DNA of 64,000 nt from Cyrtodaria siliqua. Lineage: Eukaryota > Mollusca > Bivalvia > Adapedonta > Hiatellidae. Positions 29,025-39,459 of this stretch are shown here, piece after piece (position 1 is the stretch's first letter; each line of letters opens with the position of its first letter). The position numbers and the translations under genes are program-made. The notes under the pieces are model-generated. The model was not told the DNA's origin. It worked only from the letters and a program-made list of their open reading frames with translations, and did no database searches. The DNA lies in contig JAWPHD010001276.1 of assembly GCA_037043455.1 (NCBI GenBank), positions 124,001 through 188,000 on the forward strand, written 5' to 3'.

Positions 29025-32000
29025 TTCCAATTAATTTTTTTTTTTTTATTCAAATGATAATTTTATTAGCCAGAGTTGTTAAGCATCTAATCTGGATTGC
29101 AAAGGTTATCAAAAAGTTGCCTTAGTACAAAAATGGCATAATATATGCGAACAATATATATAAAAAAAATATCTAAAAAAAAAACTTTTTCCTACCTACC
29201 TACCCTAACTTTTTGACAGGGTGAAACCAGAAACACACATTATTTTTTTTAGGCCTTAAATAAATAAAAAATTAAGTATTCACTTTTTCGTCATATTTTA
29301 CTTTAAGTTGTAATATATTATTGGTGCAATAATATCAAAATTGAATAAAATGCACATACAATTTGCTTATTACTATTCTTATAATTAATATTAATGATTG
29401 AACAAATTAAGTTATCCAGAAAAACAAGCGGGACACCGTGAGTTTTAAAAAAATCAAGATTGCCGTGTGTCCCTTTAAAGAAAGCATGTGTTTTTTTGTT
29501 ACCAAGGGTGTAATGGTGATATGCTACTGTAGGTTTTTATGGAGGACTCAACCTCTAAAAACTGTTGACTTTACATGGTTTTAATCTCTGATTTGTTCAA
29601 TGTGGAAAATTGTGGGATTAGCATTTACAGACTGTAGTGATGAGAATTGCATATATATCGTATTAAGTATATAATTATATAAAAAATAAATTATAAAAAA
29701 TCCCAATGTTTTACATTTAATTGGTCAGTATAGCCAGGCTGCTAACCCTAATATGCATTGAATTGGAAGTTATTTACTGCATTAATGTGTTATTTTAACA
29801 TGAGACAAGAGCCTAAAGTTGCTCTTCATAGGAAATGATAAAGGCTAACTTTTCAGTATCCATAGGTAGAAATCAACCCCTTAGACCAGAAAAACCCAAG
29901 TGGAAGAGTGATATACCATTAACAGAGGGTCAGCTAAGAAGCAAGCGAGATGAATTTTGGGACACAGCGCCAGCATTTGAAGGAAGAAAAGAGATCTGGG
30001 ATGCGCTGAAGGCTGCAGCATATGCTTTGGAAACCGGGGACCATGCACATGCACAGGCTATCATAGATGGGGCCAACATTACTCTACCACATGGTAAGTA
30101 GAAAACAATCGGTAAAGTTTAAATTATGTTTTAACTACACTGTACAGTGTGGTTTTACTTGTTACATGACTGTCCTAGATTCCTGGCAGTCATGTGGCTA
30201 TCCTAGATTCCTGGAAGGCATATGGCTATCCTGGATTCCTGGCATTAATGTCGCTATCATAGATTCCAGGCAGGTACATGTATGTGGCTATCATAGATTC
30301 CTGGCTGGCATGTGGCTATCCTAGATTTCTGGAAGGCACATGGCTATCCTAGATTCCAGGCAGGTATGTGGCTATCCTAGATTCCTAGCAGGCATGTGGC
30401 TTTACAGTTGTTTTTTTCCTTATGTAAGTGGTACCGAAAAATCGGTACCATTCCCAATGGCAAAAAGTGTTTTTCTTACCTACTGGAGTGAAAAAATAAC
30501 CCATCTAAAAAAAAAAAATTATAAATATTTAGAAGAAAGAAGAAAGGGGTAAAGTATATAATGTGTGTGATAGTGAACTATTTCCAATTTATAAAGGCAA
30601 AATGACGCGAATTTCCCCAATTGAACGGGTACCGGTACCATTCCCAAAAGGGTGAAAAAAATCACTGCTATCCTACATTCCTAGAAATCATGTGGCTATC
30701 CTTGATTCCTGGAAGGCTCATGGCTATCCCAGATTCCTGGAATGCACATGGATATCCTAGATTCCTGGCAGTCATGTGACTATCGTAGATTCCAGGCGGG
30801 TATGTGGCTATCCTAGATTTCTAGCAGGTATGTGGCTATCCTAGATTCCTGGAAGGCACATGGCTATCATAAATTCCTGGCTGGCATGTGGCTATCCTAG
30901 ATTCCTAGAAGGCACATGGCTATAATAGATTCCTGGCTGGCATGTGGCTATCCTAGATACCTGGAAGGCACATGGCTATCGTAGATTCCAGGCAGGCATG
31001 TGGCTATCCTCGATTCCTAGCAGATATGTGGCTATCCTAGATTCCTAGCAGGTATATGGCTCTCATAGATTCCTTGCAGGCACATGGCTATCCTATCCTG
31101 GATTTCTAGCAGGTGTGTGGTTATCCTAGATTCCTAGCAGGCACGTGGCTATCCTGGATTTCTAGCAGGCATGTGGTTATCCTAGATTCCTAGCAGGCAC
31201 ATGGCTATCCTGGATTTCTAGCAGGCATGTGGTTATTCTAGATTTCTAGCAGGCATGTGGCTATCCTAGCTTCATAGCAGCACATGGCTATCCTAGATTC
31301 CAGGCATGTATCAGTATGTGGCTAATCCTAGATTCCTGGAAGGCATATGGCTGGCATGTGGCTATCCCAGATTCATAGCAGCACATGGCTATCCTAGATT
31401 CCTGGCAGGAATGTGGCTATCCTAGATTCCTGGCAGGCAGGTGGCTATCCTAGATTCCTGGCAGTCATGTGGCTATCCTAGATTCCTGAAAGGCACATGG
31501 CTATCTTAGATTCCAGGCAGGCATGTGGCTATCCTAGATTCTTGGAAAGCACATGGCTATCCTAGATTCCAGACAGGCATGTGTCTATCCTAGTTTTCTG
31601 GCAGTCTTGTCACTATTGTTGCTAGCCTAGATTCCTGGCAGGCATGTGGCTATCATAGATTCCTAGAAGGCACATGGCTATCCTAGATTCATGGCAGGCA
31701 TGTGGCTATCCTAGATTCCTGCCAATCATACCAGACTATCTTAGATTACCATGATCATTTTGAATATTTATTAAATAATAAGTTTTATTATACCAGCAAA
31801 GTTTCTGTCTGTTGTGACATTACTAGTTAATTTTGTATAATTTATCTGTAGGTACGTTAATGGATTGTTACGATGAACTTGGGAACCGGTACCAGTTACC
31901 AGTGTACGTGCTTGGTACACCAACAAATATCATAGAGGATACAAGTGAAAGTGACGCTGGTCAAGAAACAGACTCTGTTCTACCTGGTCTTGAAATTGTG

Positions 32001-32237
32001 ATAAAATTCAGACTGTCCACAACAAACAAAGACATTCGACTGAAAGTACGGACTACTGACTCTGTGATGAAAATCAAAAAACGGTTGTTTGAAGTTGAGA
32101 AAGTGGAACCATCCAGACAGAGATGGTTTTATTCCGGAAAAATGCTGAACGATAAACTTAAAATTGAGGACGTGAAAATTCCGAAAGGCAATGTGATCCA
32201 GGTGATCGTATCGCCCAGTGACGACGACGTAAGTTGA
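27510..32237 (+). CDS. UBTD1/2: Ubiquitin domain-containing protein, UBTD1/UBTD2 homologue, complete, 3 exons, 227 aa
   Basis: UBTD proteins are ubiquitin-like adaptors linked to UBE2D ubiquitin-conjugating enzymes and, for UBTD1, to p53/MDM2 and YAP control. Exons 27510-27579, 29866-30093 and 31852-32237 sum to 684 nt, in phase with GT-AG junctions. The N-terminus MGGCLGS, with Gly2 and Cys4, suits N-myristoylation and palmitoylation, as in vertebrate UBTD (MGNC...). Exon 2 carries the family's UBD domain ([40 protein letters not shown]). Exon 3 adds [16 protein letters not shown] and a C-terminal ubiquitin-like fold ([20 protein letters not shown]). The length equals human UBTD1 (227 residues). 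The Kozak context is good (A at -3, G at +4). It sits head to head with MMS19. Whether the ancestor is nearer UBTD1 or UBTD2 is not decidable here. Confidence 0.96.
27712..28165. repeat. SINE-type repeats, tRNA-like ends on both strands
   Basis: Plus strand 27715-27780 is tRNA-like (TGTGTGGTTAGCAAACATGC ... GCTGGGTTTTGATCC). At the other end, read on the minus strand, 28151-28100 is also tRNA-like (box A-like GTAGCAGTACGGTAGCGCGG, box B-like GGGTTTAATCC). The central 'cacgggactgccc' phrase recurs at 10336. This may be two abutting SINEs. Confidence 0.55.
28795..29478. mobile_element. TTAA-flanked MITE interrupted by another MITE
   Basis: The left end TTAAAGGGACACACAGCAAT and the right end, read inward TTAAAGGGACACACGGCAAT, are near-perfect inverted repeats with TTAA at both edges. 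That indicates TTAA target duplication (piggyBac- or Kolobok-type). The body is broken by the 28887-29256 MITE. Sister copies at 34101-34446, 46291-46580 and 57145-57465 lack that interruption. Confidence 0.75.
28887..29256. mobile_element. TIR MITE, 'AGGCC..GTGTGTTTCC' family, copy 2 (nested)
   Basis: The ends AGGCCTAATAAAAAAAC... and the inverted ...ATTATTTTTTTTAGGCCT carry GTGTGTTTCYGGTTTC just inside each end. The interior repeats 'ccgaccctac' and long T-runs. It belongs with 16541-16853. Confidence 0.7.
29866..30093 (+). CDS. UBTD1/2: UBTD coding exon 2
   Basis: This 228-bp exon has acceptor CCATAG and donor GTAAGT. It encodes [19 protein letters not shown]... to [15 protein letters not shown], the most conserved part of the family. 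Confidence 0.95.
30094..31851 (+). other. UBTD intron 2, mostly minisatellite
   Basis: The 28-bp array fills the intron from about 30170 to 31735, interrupted at 30405-30665. The short ORFs here derive from the repeat and do not code. Confidence 0.85.
30170..31735. repeat. 28-bp minisatellite, about 45-50 units, with an insert
   Basis: The unit core is CATGTGGCTATCCTAGATTC plus CTGGCAGG. Variants alternate 'ggaaggcacatgg' and 'ggcaggcatgtgg', which gives a partial 56-bp higher-order period. The segment 30405-30665 is foreign: it has 'ggtaccgaaaaatcggtacc' near one side and 'gggtaccggtaccattccc' near the other, and looks like a small insertion that split the array. Confidence 0.9.
31852..32237 (+). 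CDS. UBTD1/2: UBTD coding exon 3 with stop
   Basis: The acceptor is TCTGTAG. The exon runs from [20 protein letters not shown] through the ubiquitin-like domain ([20 protein letters not shown]) to SPSDDDVS and TGA at 32235-32237. A GTAAGT string at 32229 could act as a donor for an extra 3' exon, but the in-frame stop follows at once. Confidence 0.95.
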
Positions 32238-32574
32238 GGATGCCATCATTCTGATAGGCGTTAGATCATGATGTAATGCATACAGGTTGTGTCACTCTCG
32301 TTCACGTTCAAAAACAACGCCTCTTGTTGATGTTTGGACAGTATGCGTCCCAATTTGGCAGTTGTTTTAAGAACAAGAGACTTTCCTGCACCAGTTTTAA
32401 TTCATTTTGTAAAGCATTTTACATTTATTCAAGTTTCTGAATGCTTTTAACACTTAGCATACTTATTCTAAACAATGTCTAACGAATGTTTGGAGAACAT
32501 TCATTTTTATTTATAAGCAATATATTTAATACGATATTGATTTTAAGGCAACACTTTTTTATTGGTTGTTTTGA

Positions 32575-32580
32575 AATAAA
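32575..32580 (+). terminator. UBTD1/2: Candidate poly(A) signal of the UBTD gene
   Basis: AATAAA occurs 338 bp after the stop codon. A second AATAAA is at about 32614. No ORF or repeat intervenes, so 32238-32580 is most simply the 3' UTR. Confidence 0.5.
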
Positions 32581-35500
32581 TACACTGAGAGAGGTCGAGT
32601 AATACAAATGTTGAATAAAAATAATTTTCTTTAAAAATTGTTTTCCATACATACAGTTGAACGAGTGGTTAAAAGACGAGTAAATTACGATTTATTTCAA
32701 GTACGAAAACAAGACGGAAAAAAACAATAAATTAAGAAAGTATTTTTTTCTTATTAATGGAATACGCGGCAATATAGATATTATTTTGCACCTTGTCATC
32801 ACTCTCCATTCTGTTTATGTACATCTTGATAGCTGATTAAAGCTAAATCATGCAGTCAATGGCATGCCATCGCAAACCCCCGCGCTCAGCATAAAGCCAC
32901 ATCTTTGACCTCGCCACAATTCATATAACGACCCAGGGGCACATTTTTTATACCACTGCTATGAATAACGTTCAGTTTGATATACAGCATGACCCTGATC
33001 AGAGAGAAATCATGTTTTGCCTCCCAGGGCATGACCTACATGTAGACATCCCATTCAAAATCGTGTCTACGGTATCTCAACGGTTTCCAATTTATGACCC
33101 AGGGGCTGTATCAGTCCAGGTTAGATGGTTGTATCTGTTTATGCCCAGTGAGTGTATATATGGTTATGGTCATAGGGTGGGCATCTCAACAGTTTCCAGT
33201 TTATTGCCCATCGGTTATGTCCCCAGGGGTGGGAATAGACCCCAGAGCCGATGCTTGTTGGATGGTTGTATCTGTCTGTTTATGCCCAGAAAGTGTATAC
33301 ATGTATATGGTTATAGTGTGGGGATCTCAATGGTTTTCAAGTTATGACCAATCGGATATTTCTCCAGGGGTGGGAACGGACCCCAAGGCCGATGCTGGTT
33401 GCATGGTCGTATCTGTCTGTTCATGTCCAGTAAGTGTATATATAGTTATAGGGTGGGAAATTCGAAAAATATTTTCTGACGCCGCCCAACCCATCAAGAG
33501 TAACACCCCGGGCATGACTCTGGCGTCCCATTCAAAATCCCGTCTAATAAGTTTTATATCTTGAGTCAACGATTACACACACACAATTTCAGATCCCTAT
33601 GTTTAATTGTTACACCAACGACAGTTAAGGAGTTATTGCACTTTTAAGTAAAACCACCCCCACCCATCTAGCCCAGCCCCCAGAGATTGAATCATAATTC
33701 CAAAAGTATTGTTCACATCCCAGAGGTCAATCATATCCTAAAGTATGAAGTCATTAGCTTTATCCATGTCGGTGGTGATGCATTCCATCACGCACGGATG
33801 GAGACAATAACGTGATCCCTGCATTTACTTCAAAATAAAAAATTGTATTATTTTAGGAAATAGTAAGGGACTTATTTTGGACTTCGATATTAAAGGAACA
33901 CATGGCAGTCCTGATTTTTAGGTCTACTGACCACTCGCCAGTAGAGCATGTGACTGTGATGGCAGTTTGTCAGTCATCTGGTATCTGTCGTCCGTTAACT
34001 TTGTATCCACTCTAGATCTAGCATCTTCATCTGTCACACAATCTTTACCAAACTTGGCTATATTGTCAAATCAGTGCTTTGGTCCGCTTGTCTACACACC
34101 TTAAAGGGACACACGGCAATTTTATTGATTTATTTTTAACTCATTAGTTTTTCTGCAGAACTTGTATTTGTTCAATAATTGTACATGTTGTATAAGCAAT
34201 TTTTTTTGCTTATAAGTAACTTGATAATATTGCACCAATACTATATTTAAACTTATGGTAGAAAAGGACGAAAAAATAAAACCCAACATTTTATTCAAAT
34301 ATAATATGCTATGTGTTGGTGCGCCTTAACACCCCAATACAAATATATGCTAGCAGGTTCAATGTCAAAATGATGCTGGATAAATAAACTGAGACACACA
34401 TTTCAATGATTAATAGACACTTCAAAATTGCCATGTGACCCTTTAAACAAAGAGAAAAAACTTGTACTTAATTTATTGTTATATACAGTAGGAGTTATTT
34501 TCCTTGATTGAAACTATGTTTTTAAAGTTTTGCATATTAAAAAGCATTCGCTAATGGTTTAGCTTATGGTTGTTCAAATGGTAGTCTTGTTGTGGTTTAT
34601 TGGTTGTGTTGCTGTTGGTTGTGTTGGTTGGTTGTTGTTGACGTCGACTTGGCTATCAGCAGCGGTGGCGATGTCATGTCATGTTCGTCGATAATGTCGA
34701 CATTCAGAATCGGTGTTTTTTTGTAGTAGGGCTGTTTTTCAAAGGCAAATAGAGATTATGTGATGGGCATTCATTCATCTTCTGTTTACGTTTTGATGTT
34801 AGCGCTCAGGCACTTTCATCTGATCTTAACCAAGCTTGGTCATATTGTTGATATCTTTGAACATGATGAAACAGCTTTGTAGAATTAGTTATGCCAGGGT
34901 TATTGCCCTTGACTTATTATGTCTCCCCCACTTTGTGGAGCGATGATTCAGCCTTCATTTGCATATTTATTACACTAGTGTTTTAAGATATTTATTTCTT
35001 AGCTTTATTACTCTCACACACTTTAAATTAATTATGTGATGCGAGAAACTGTATTATGAAATTGAAAAAAACCAAATTTTATTACCTCTTTATATTTACT
35101 TAGATGCAAACATGACGGTTTAAAAATAACTTAGACCATCCTTAAAAAATTGTTGGTTTGCTGTGCTCCGACCCAAAAAGTTCTAGGTAAGTAGGTGAAT
35201 CTTTTTTCTCCAAAGATAGTAAAAAACATAAGAAATTAAAATAATCTTAAAATAGCCAAAAAAAAAATTTAAAAGAATTGCAATAAAAAGTTTTGGGTAG
35301 AGCTCTTTAGTGAGTAGGTCGAGTATAACAAACCAATTATTTTTTGTGGATGGCCTTATTGTTATTCTTGATAAAATATTATATACTTCAAGACTGCCAT
35401 GTGTCCCTTTAAACCAATGATAAAAATATTTCGAGTTTTTACATCAACATTAATTAGTTGGTAATTAAAATATGAATGTTCATGTTTTATATAAACTAAA

Positions 35501-35760
35501 ATAACTTTTGGTTTGGAGAGTTTTAAAAGAGTTTTGGGTTGTCTTTGAGATGAAAATCATGAAAAAAATCCAAAAGATTGCTAGGTTGTATTGATATAGC
35601 ATAATAATCAGCAGGAAAATATTATGGATATATCAGTAAAATAACAGCCATTGAAGCATGTTTAATTACTATTATAATTATTATGTATAGCATATATCTC
35701 TTAAAAATTAAATATGTGCTATCAGTGTCTTTTTAAATACAATTGAATACCATACTGAGC
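32581..35760. other. Intergenic stretch with MITEs and a short tandem repeat
   Basis: Contents: a ~140-bp unit repeated about 3.5 times at 33095-33480 ('cccaggggtgggaa..gacccc', 'tgtatctgtctgttta'), the TTAA MITE 34101-34446, and outlying MITE-like ends at 33890 and 35412 (TTAAAGG..ACACATGGCAGTC and its inverse) that may bound a 1.5-kb composite. The ORFs at 32961-33564 lie in the tandem repeat and are not conserved between units, so they were not called. Confidence 0.6.
34101..34446. mobile_element. TTAA-flanked MITE, copy 2
   Basis: The left end TTAAAGGGACACACGGCAAT and the right end 'aaaattgccatgtgaccctttaa' are inverted repeats. The copy is about 346 bp and has no ORF. Family as 28795-29478. 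Confidence 0.75.
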
Positions 35761-35769
35761 CTTTGTCAA

Positions 35770-36520
35770 ATTATTATACCCCCGCTAAACTCCTCCCCGC
35801 TCAACGAAGATTAGTGGGGTATACTGGTTTCATCTTGTCTGCCTGTCTCTGTCTGTAGACGCAACCTATGTCCGCTCCATAACTCCTCTCCCCCTGAAAC
35901 AAATCTCATAAAACTTCATGGGTGGACTGCCTGTGATTAGAGGATGACCCCTATTGATTTTGAGGTCAGTAGGTCAAAGATCAAGGTCACCAGGACCCGA
36001 CAATGAAAACCTTGCCCGAACCATAACTCCTCTGCCCCGGAAGCAAATTTCGTGAATCTTCAAAAGTGAACTGCCTGGGGTGAGAGGATGACACCTATTG
36101 ATTTTGAGGTCAACAGGTCAAGGTCACTGGGACCTGATAATGAAAAACTTTGTCAGCTCCATAACTCATCTCCCCCTGAAACAAATCTCACGAAACTTCA
36201 CTGATGCACTGTCTGTGGTGAGAGGAGGATCCCTAGTGATTTTGAGGTTAGTAGGTCAAAGGTCAAGGTCACCAGTACTTGATAATGAAAAAACGCTCCA
36301 AAACTCCTCTCCCCCTGAAGCAAATTTCATGAAACTTCAGAGGTGGACTGCCTGTGGTGAGATGATGCATCCTATTGATTTTGAGGTCAGTATGTCAAGG
36401 TCACCGGGACCCTACCATGAAAATCCTTGTCCGCTCGGTAACTCAACTCCCCCTAAAGTAAATTGATTTTGAAATCAGGAGGTCAAGGTCACCATTACCT
36501 GATCATGAAAATCCTATTCC
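35770..36520. repeat. Tandem array, ~125-bp unit, about 6 copies
   Basis: The unit holds 'ccataactcctctcccc', 'gaaacttca..ggtggactgcctg', 'attgattttgaggtcagtag' and 'gtcaaggtcacc'. It is preceded by 'tatacccccgct..gtggggtatactgg', a phrase that looks like an element head. An isolated reverse piece of the family is at 43720-43770. A 122-codon ORF within it is repeat-derived. Confidence 0.8.
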
Positions 36521-36599
36521 ACTCAATCTACTCAAAAGGTAGGGTGCTGACTGGGGCTGTATAGGAATCGAGTTGTCCGTAACTTCATGTCGCTCAACA

Positions 36600-37560
36600 T
36601 TTTTGTCAATACTCTAGTGCCTCCATTTTTCATCTGATCTTTACCAAACATTACCAGATTATTAATATCAATGAAAGCTCGGACGAGTTCGAAAACTAGC
36701 AAGATCGGACCAGTAACACCGGAGTTACTGTCCTTGAATTAACAAAAATTGCTATATTTTGTCTTGTCAACACTCTAGCGCCTCCATTTTGCATCCTACC
36801 TTTACCAAACTTTGCCAGATTGTTGATATTGATGAAAGCTCGGTCATTTTCTAAAACCAGCCAGATTGGACAAGTAACATCGAAATTATGGCCCTTGAAT
36901 TATTGAGGAAAAAAAATAACATATTGATGTCAACACACTTGCGCCTCCATTTTTTATCCGACCTTTACCAAACTTTATCAGATAATATCAATGAAAGCTC
37001 GGACGAGTTCGAAAACCAGCCAGATCGAACCATTAACGCCGGAGTTATTGCCCTTAATTAACGAAATTGCTATATTTTGTCTGTCGACACTCTAGCGCCT
37101 CCACTTTTCATCACCTTACACGATTATTAATATCAATGAAAGCCATTGAGTTCGAAAACTAGCCAAATCGGACGGTAATACCGGAGTTATTGCCCTTGAA
37201 TTAACGAAATTTGCTATATTTTGTCTTGTCAACACTCTGTTGCCTGCATTTTTAATCCGATCTTCACCAAGCATTACCAGATTGTTAATATCTATGTAGG
37301 CTCGGGCGAGTTCAAAATGCAGCCAGATCGGAGCAGTCACACCGGAGTTATTGCCCTTGAATTAACGAAAATTGCTATAGCGTGTCTTGTCAATACTCTA
37401 GCGCCTCCATTTTGCATCCTTCCTACCTTTACCAAACTTTGCCAGATCATTGGATCAGTAACAACGAAGTTATGGTCCTTGAATTATTGAAAAATGTGTT
37501 AACACTCTAGCACCTTCATTTTTCATCCAGTATATACCAAACTTTACCATATTGTTATGA
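36600..37560. repeat. Tandem array, ~120-150-bp unit, inverted relative to 17.8-18.8 kb
   Basis: Units contain 'catttttcatccgatcttt', 'accaaactttaccagattgt', 'atgaaagctcggacgagtt' and 'gttattgcccttgaatta'. These are the reverse complement of the unit at 17600-18790 and 7540-7780. About seven copies are present, increasingly diverged toward 37500. Confidence 0.8.
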
Positions 37561-38300
37561 TAAGGCCTTCATTTTACCGTATTTCAGCAAACGTTTGCAG
37601 GGATGATCAGTACCAAGCCTTGTGTTTTATATTGTCACCTTGTTCTGGTTGAATGATTTTTGGTGGAATTATGGCCCGTTAAAAGTTTTAATACACATCA
37701 TTTGTATGGACTAGTTCTGCTGAACCCCTGGCCGGATTTCAACGAAACTTGGCAAGGATGTTCAGTACCAAGCCTAGTTGTACATATCATCGTTGTGTTC
37801 CGGTTTAATGATTTTTGACAGGGTTATGGCCCCTTATACACAAACTTTATCCGGACTAGTTTTCCCGAACCTCTGGTTGGATTTCCATGAAACTTTGCAG
37901 GAATGATCAGTACCAAGCCTAGTTGCGCATTTTGTTGTCGTGTTTCGGTTGAATGATATTTGGTAGAGTTGTGGCTCTTTAAAATGTTTTAATACACAAA
38001 CTTTGTCCGGACTAGTTCTCCTCAATCACCATTCGACTTTCAGCGAAAACTGGTTGCGAATATCATTGTCTTGTTCCAGTTGAATGATTTTTGGTGGAGT
38101 TATGGCCCTTTAAAGGTTTTAATAAATAAGCTGTATCCCGATTATACTTCTGATCCTCTGCCTGGATTTCCATGAAACTTGGTAGGGATGACCGTTGCAG
38201 ATATCTTCGTCGTGTTCCAGTTTAATCATTTTTGGTGCATTTATGGCCCTGTTCCAGTTTAATCATTTTTGGTGCATTTATGGCCCATGTCGTGGGAGAC
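37561..38300. repeat. Tandem array, ~140-bp unit, about 5 copies
   Basis: The unit includes 'aacttggcaggaatgatcagt', 'accaagcctagttg', 'gttgaatgatttttggtgg' and 'acaaactttatccggactag'. The last copy is internally duplicated (about 38210-38285). Confidence 0.75.
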
Positions 38301-39060
38301 ATTTGTTTTTACTAAAAACAACCCCTAGTTCTAATTTAGTACTCGAGGTGCAACTTATATAAAAATAGGTTTTGACCGCCTGCATAAAGGGGCCCCTCTA
38401 CAGGCGGTCAAACCATAATTGATACAATTGTTGTGCCTCGAGTCGCTAAAAAACCATAACAAGCTAGAACTAGGGCCACTTGTTTAAATTGTTAGCATGG
38501 GTCAGGGGTTGATGTTTCTGTTGGGGGTGTTGTAGTATTGTGTTTGTTTTTTGCAATGTTTTAAAAGAAATGCTGATGGGAATTTTATGACGACAACCCT
38601 TGATATCATTCGCAACATCTCTTACACTGCTTCGCAGCATGACTCGAATGTAATACACAGGTTTCCATATTGGTTACGTCATACTAGCGTGACGCGCGTC
38701 AGATTCCCGCCAAAACGAATTTGCATTCAAAATCAAAGTTATCTTCAACATTTTGCAATGTCATTTAGCCGATTGCTCCTTCTATAGTTTATTTACGTGA
38801 AAGCAGTGATAAAACCTTCATCTGTATTGTAAATAACAAACATGCAACGCAAATCATACATCAACACGTGAGGCAAGCGGCCAGCAACAGCTTAGCAACA
38901 GTGCACTATTTTCTGTGCCGTTGCCTTCCGGCTAACAGAATGTAAAGATTTTGAACATACCGAAGCGCCGTGATACACACGAGGCGTGATCCCGAGGAAT
39001 GACGGGATTGGCCGAGCGTTCACGATTGCCCTTGATATAAGAGACGTTTTAGCAAGTAGA
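38300..39060. other. Non-repetitive spacer between arrays
   Basis: The stretch shows an inverted repeat around 38341-38440 ('actcgaggtgcaac' / 'gttgtgcctcgagt' and 'ggttttgaccgcctg' / 'caggcggtcaaacc'), a possible MITE of about 120 bp between 'aacccctagttct' and 'agaactagggcc'. No supported gene. Confidence 0.5.
38325..38475. mobile_element. Short palindromic MITE-like element
   Basis: Paired segments: CCCTAGTTCTAATTT / 'aagctagaactaggg', 'actcgaggtgcaa' / 'ttgtgcctcgagt', 'tttgaccgcctg' / 'caggcggtcaaa'. Together they make a ~150-bp hairpin around 'cataaaggggcccctcta'. Ends are approximate. Confidence 0.55.
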
Positions 39061-39345
39061 GCGTCCACAGGCCCTCTTGGGTCTCTTGTTCATCCGATCT
39101 TTACCAAACTTTAACAGATTGTTAATATCAATAAAAGCTCGGATAAGTTCAAAAACCAGCTATATCGGCAGAGGAACAGCAGAGTTTTGTGCCCTTGAAA
39201 TATTGAAAAATGTCATTTTCATAGCGCCTTCATTTTATATTCGATCTTTCCTAAACTTGGCCAGATTGTTGATACCAACGAAAGCTCGGATGAGTTTGAA
39301 AACCAGCCAGATCGAACCTGGCCCTTTTTTCAGTATTTGGTAATG
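39060..39345 (-). mobile_element. Head end of a minus-strand 'caagaggcccaagagg' element
   Basis: Read on the minus strand this begins AACAAGAGACCCAAGAGGGC. About two ~120-bp units of the 17.8-18.8 kb family lie beside it at 39090-39320. The orientation is opposite to the copies at 6616 and 16956. Confidence 0.6.
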
Positions 39346-39459
39346 TACAATGGAAACCCCAGGGGTCGTGGGTTCAAATCTCTCTGGTGGCATTTGTTTT
39401 CCATAAGAAACCTTGTTTTATTGGTTCAATTGTTTTCATTATTTTTTTATTTTATTAGT

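Larger units (their letters stand above)
27580..29865 (+). other. UBTD intron 1 with SINE and nested MITEs
   Basis: The intron contains a SINE-like stretch at 27712-28165, sequence 28170-28790 with no recognisable feature, and the nested MITE pair 28795-29478. Positions 29480-29865 are AT-rich and unassigned. Confidence 0.75.

Noticed and set aside
31833..31851. UBTD protein starting at the ATG-like site before exon 3
   Set aside because: The reading before 31852 is intron with a clear TCTGTAG acceptor; the frame joins exon 2 in phase at the conserved LPHGTL motif.
32961..33564. Overlapping ORFs of 128 and 156 codons
   Set aside because: They run across a ~140-bp tandem repeat in different frames and do not resemble a known protein.
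36098..36466. 122-codon ORF on the plus strand
   Set aside because: It lies in the 125-bp tandem array and its sequence follows the repeat period; no domain is recognisable.
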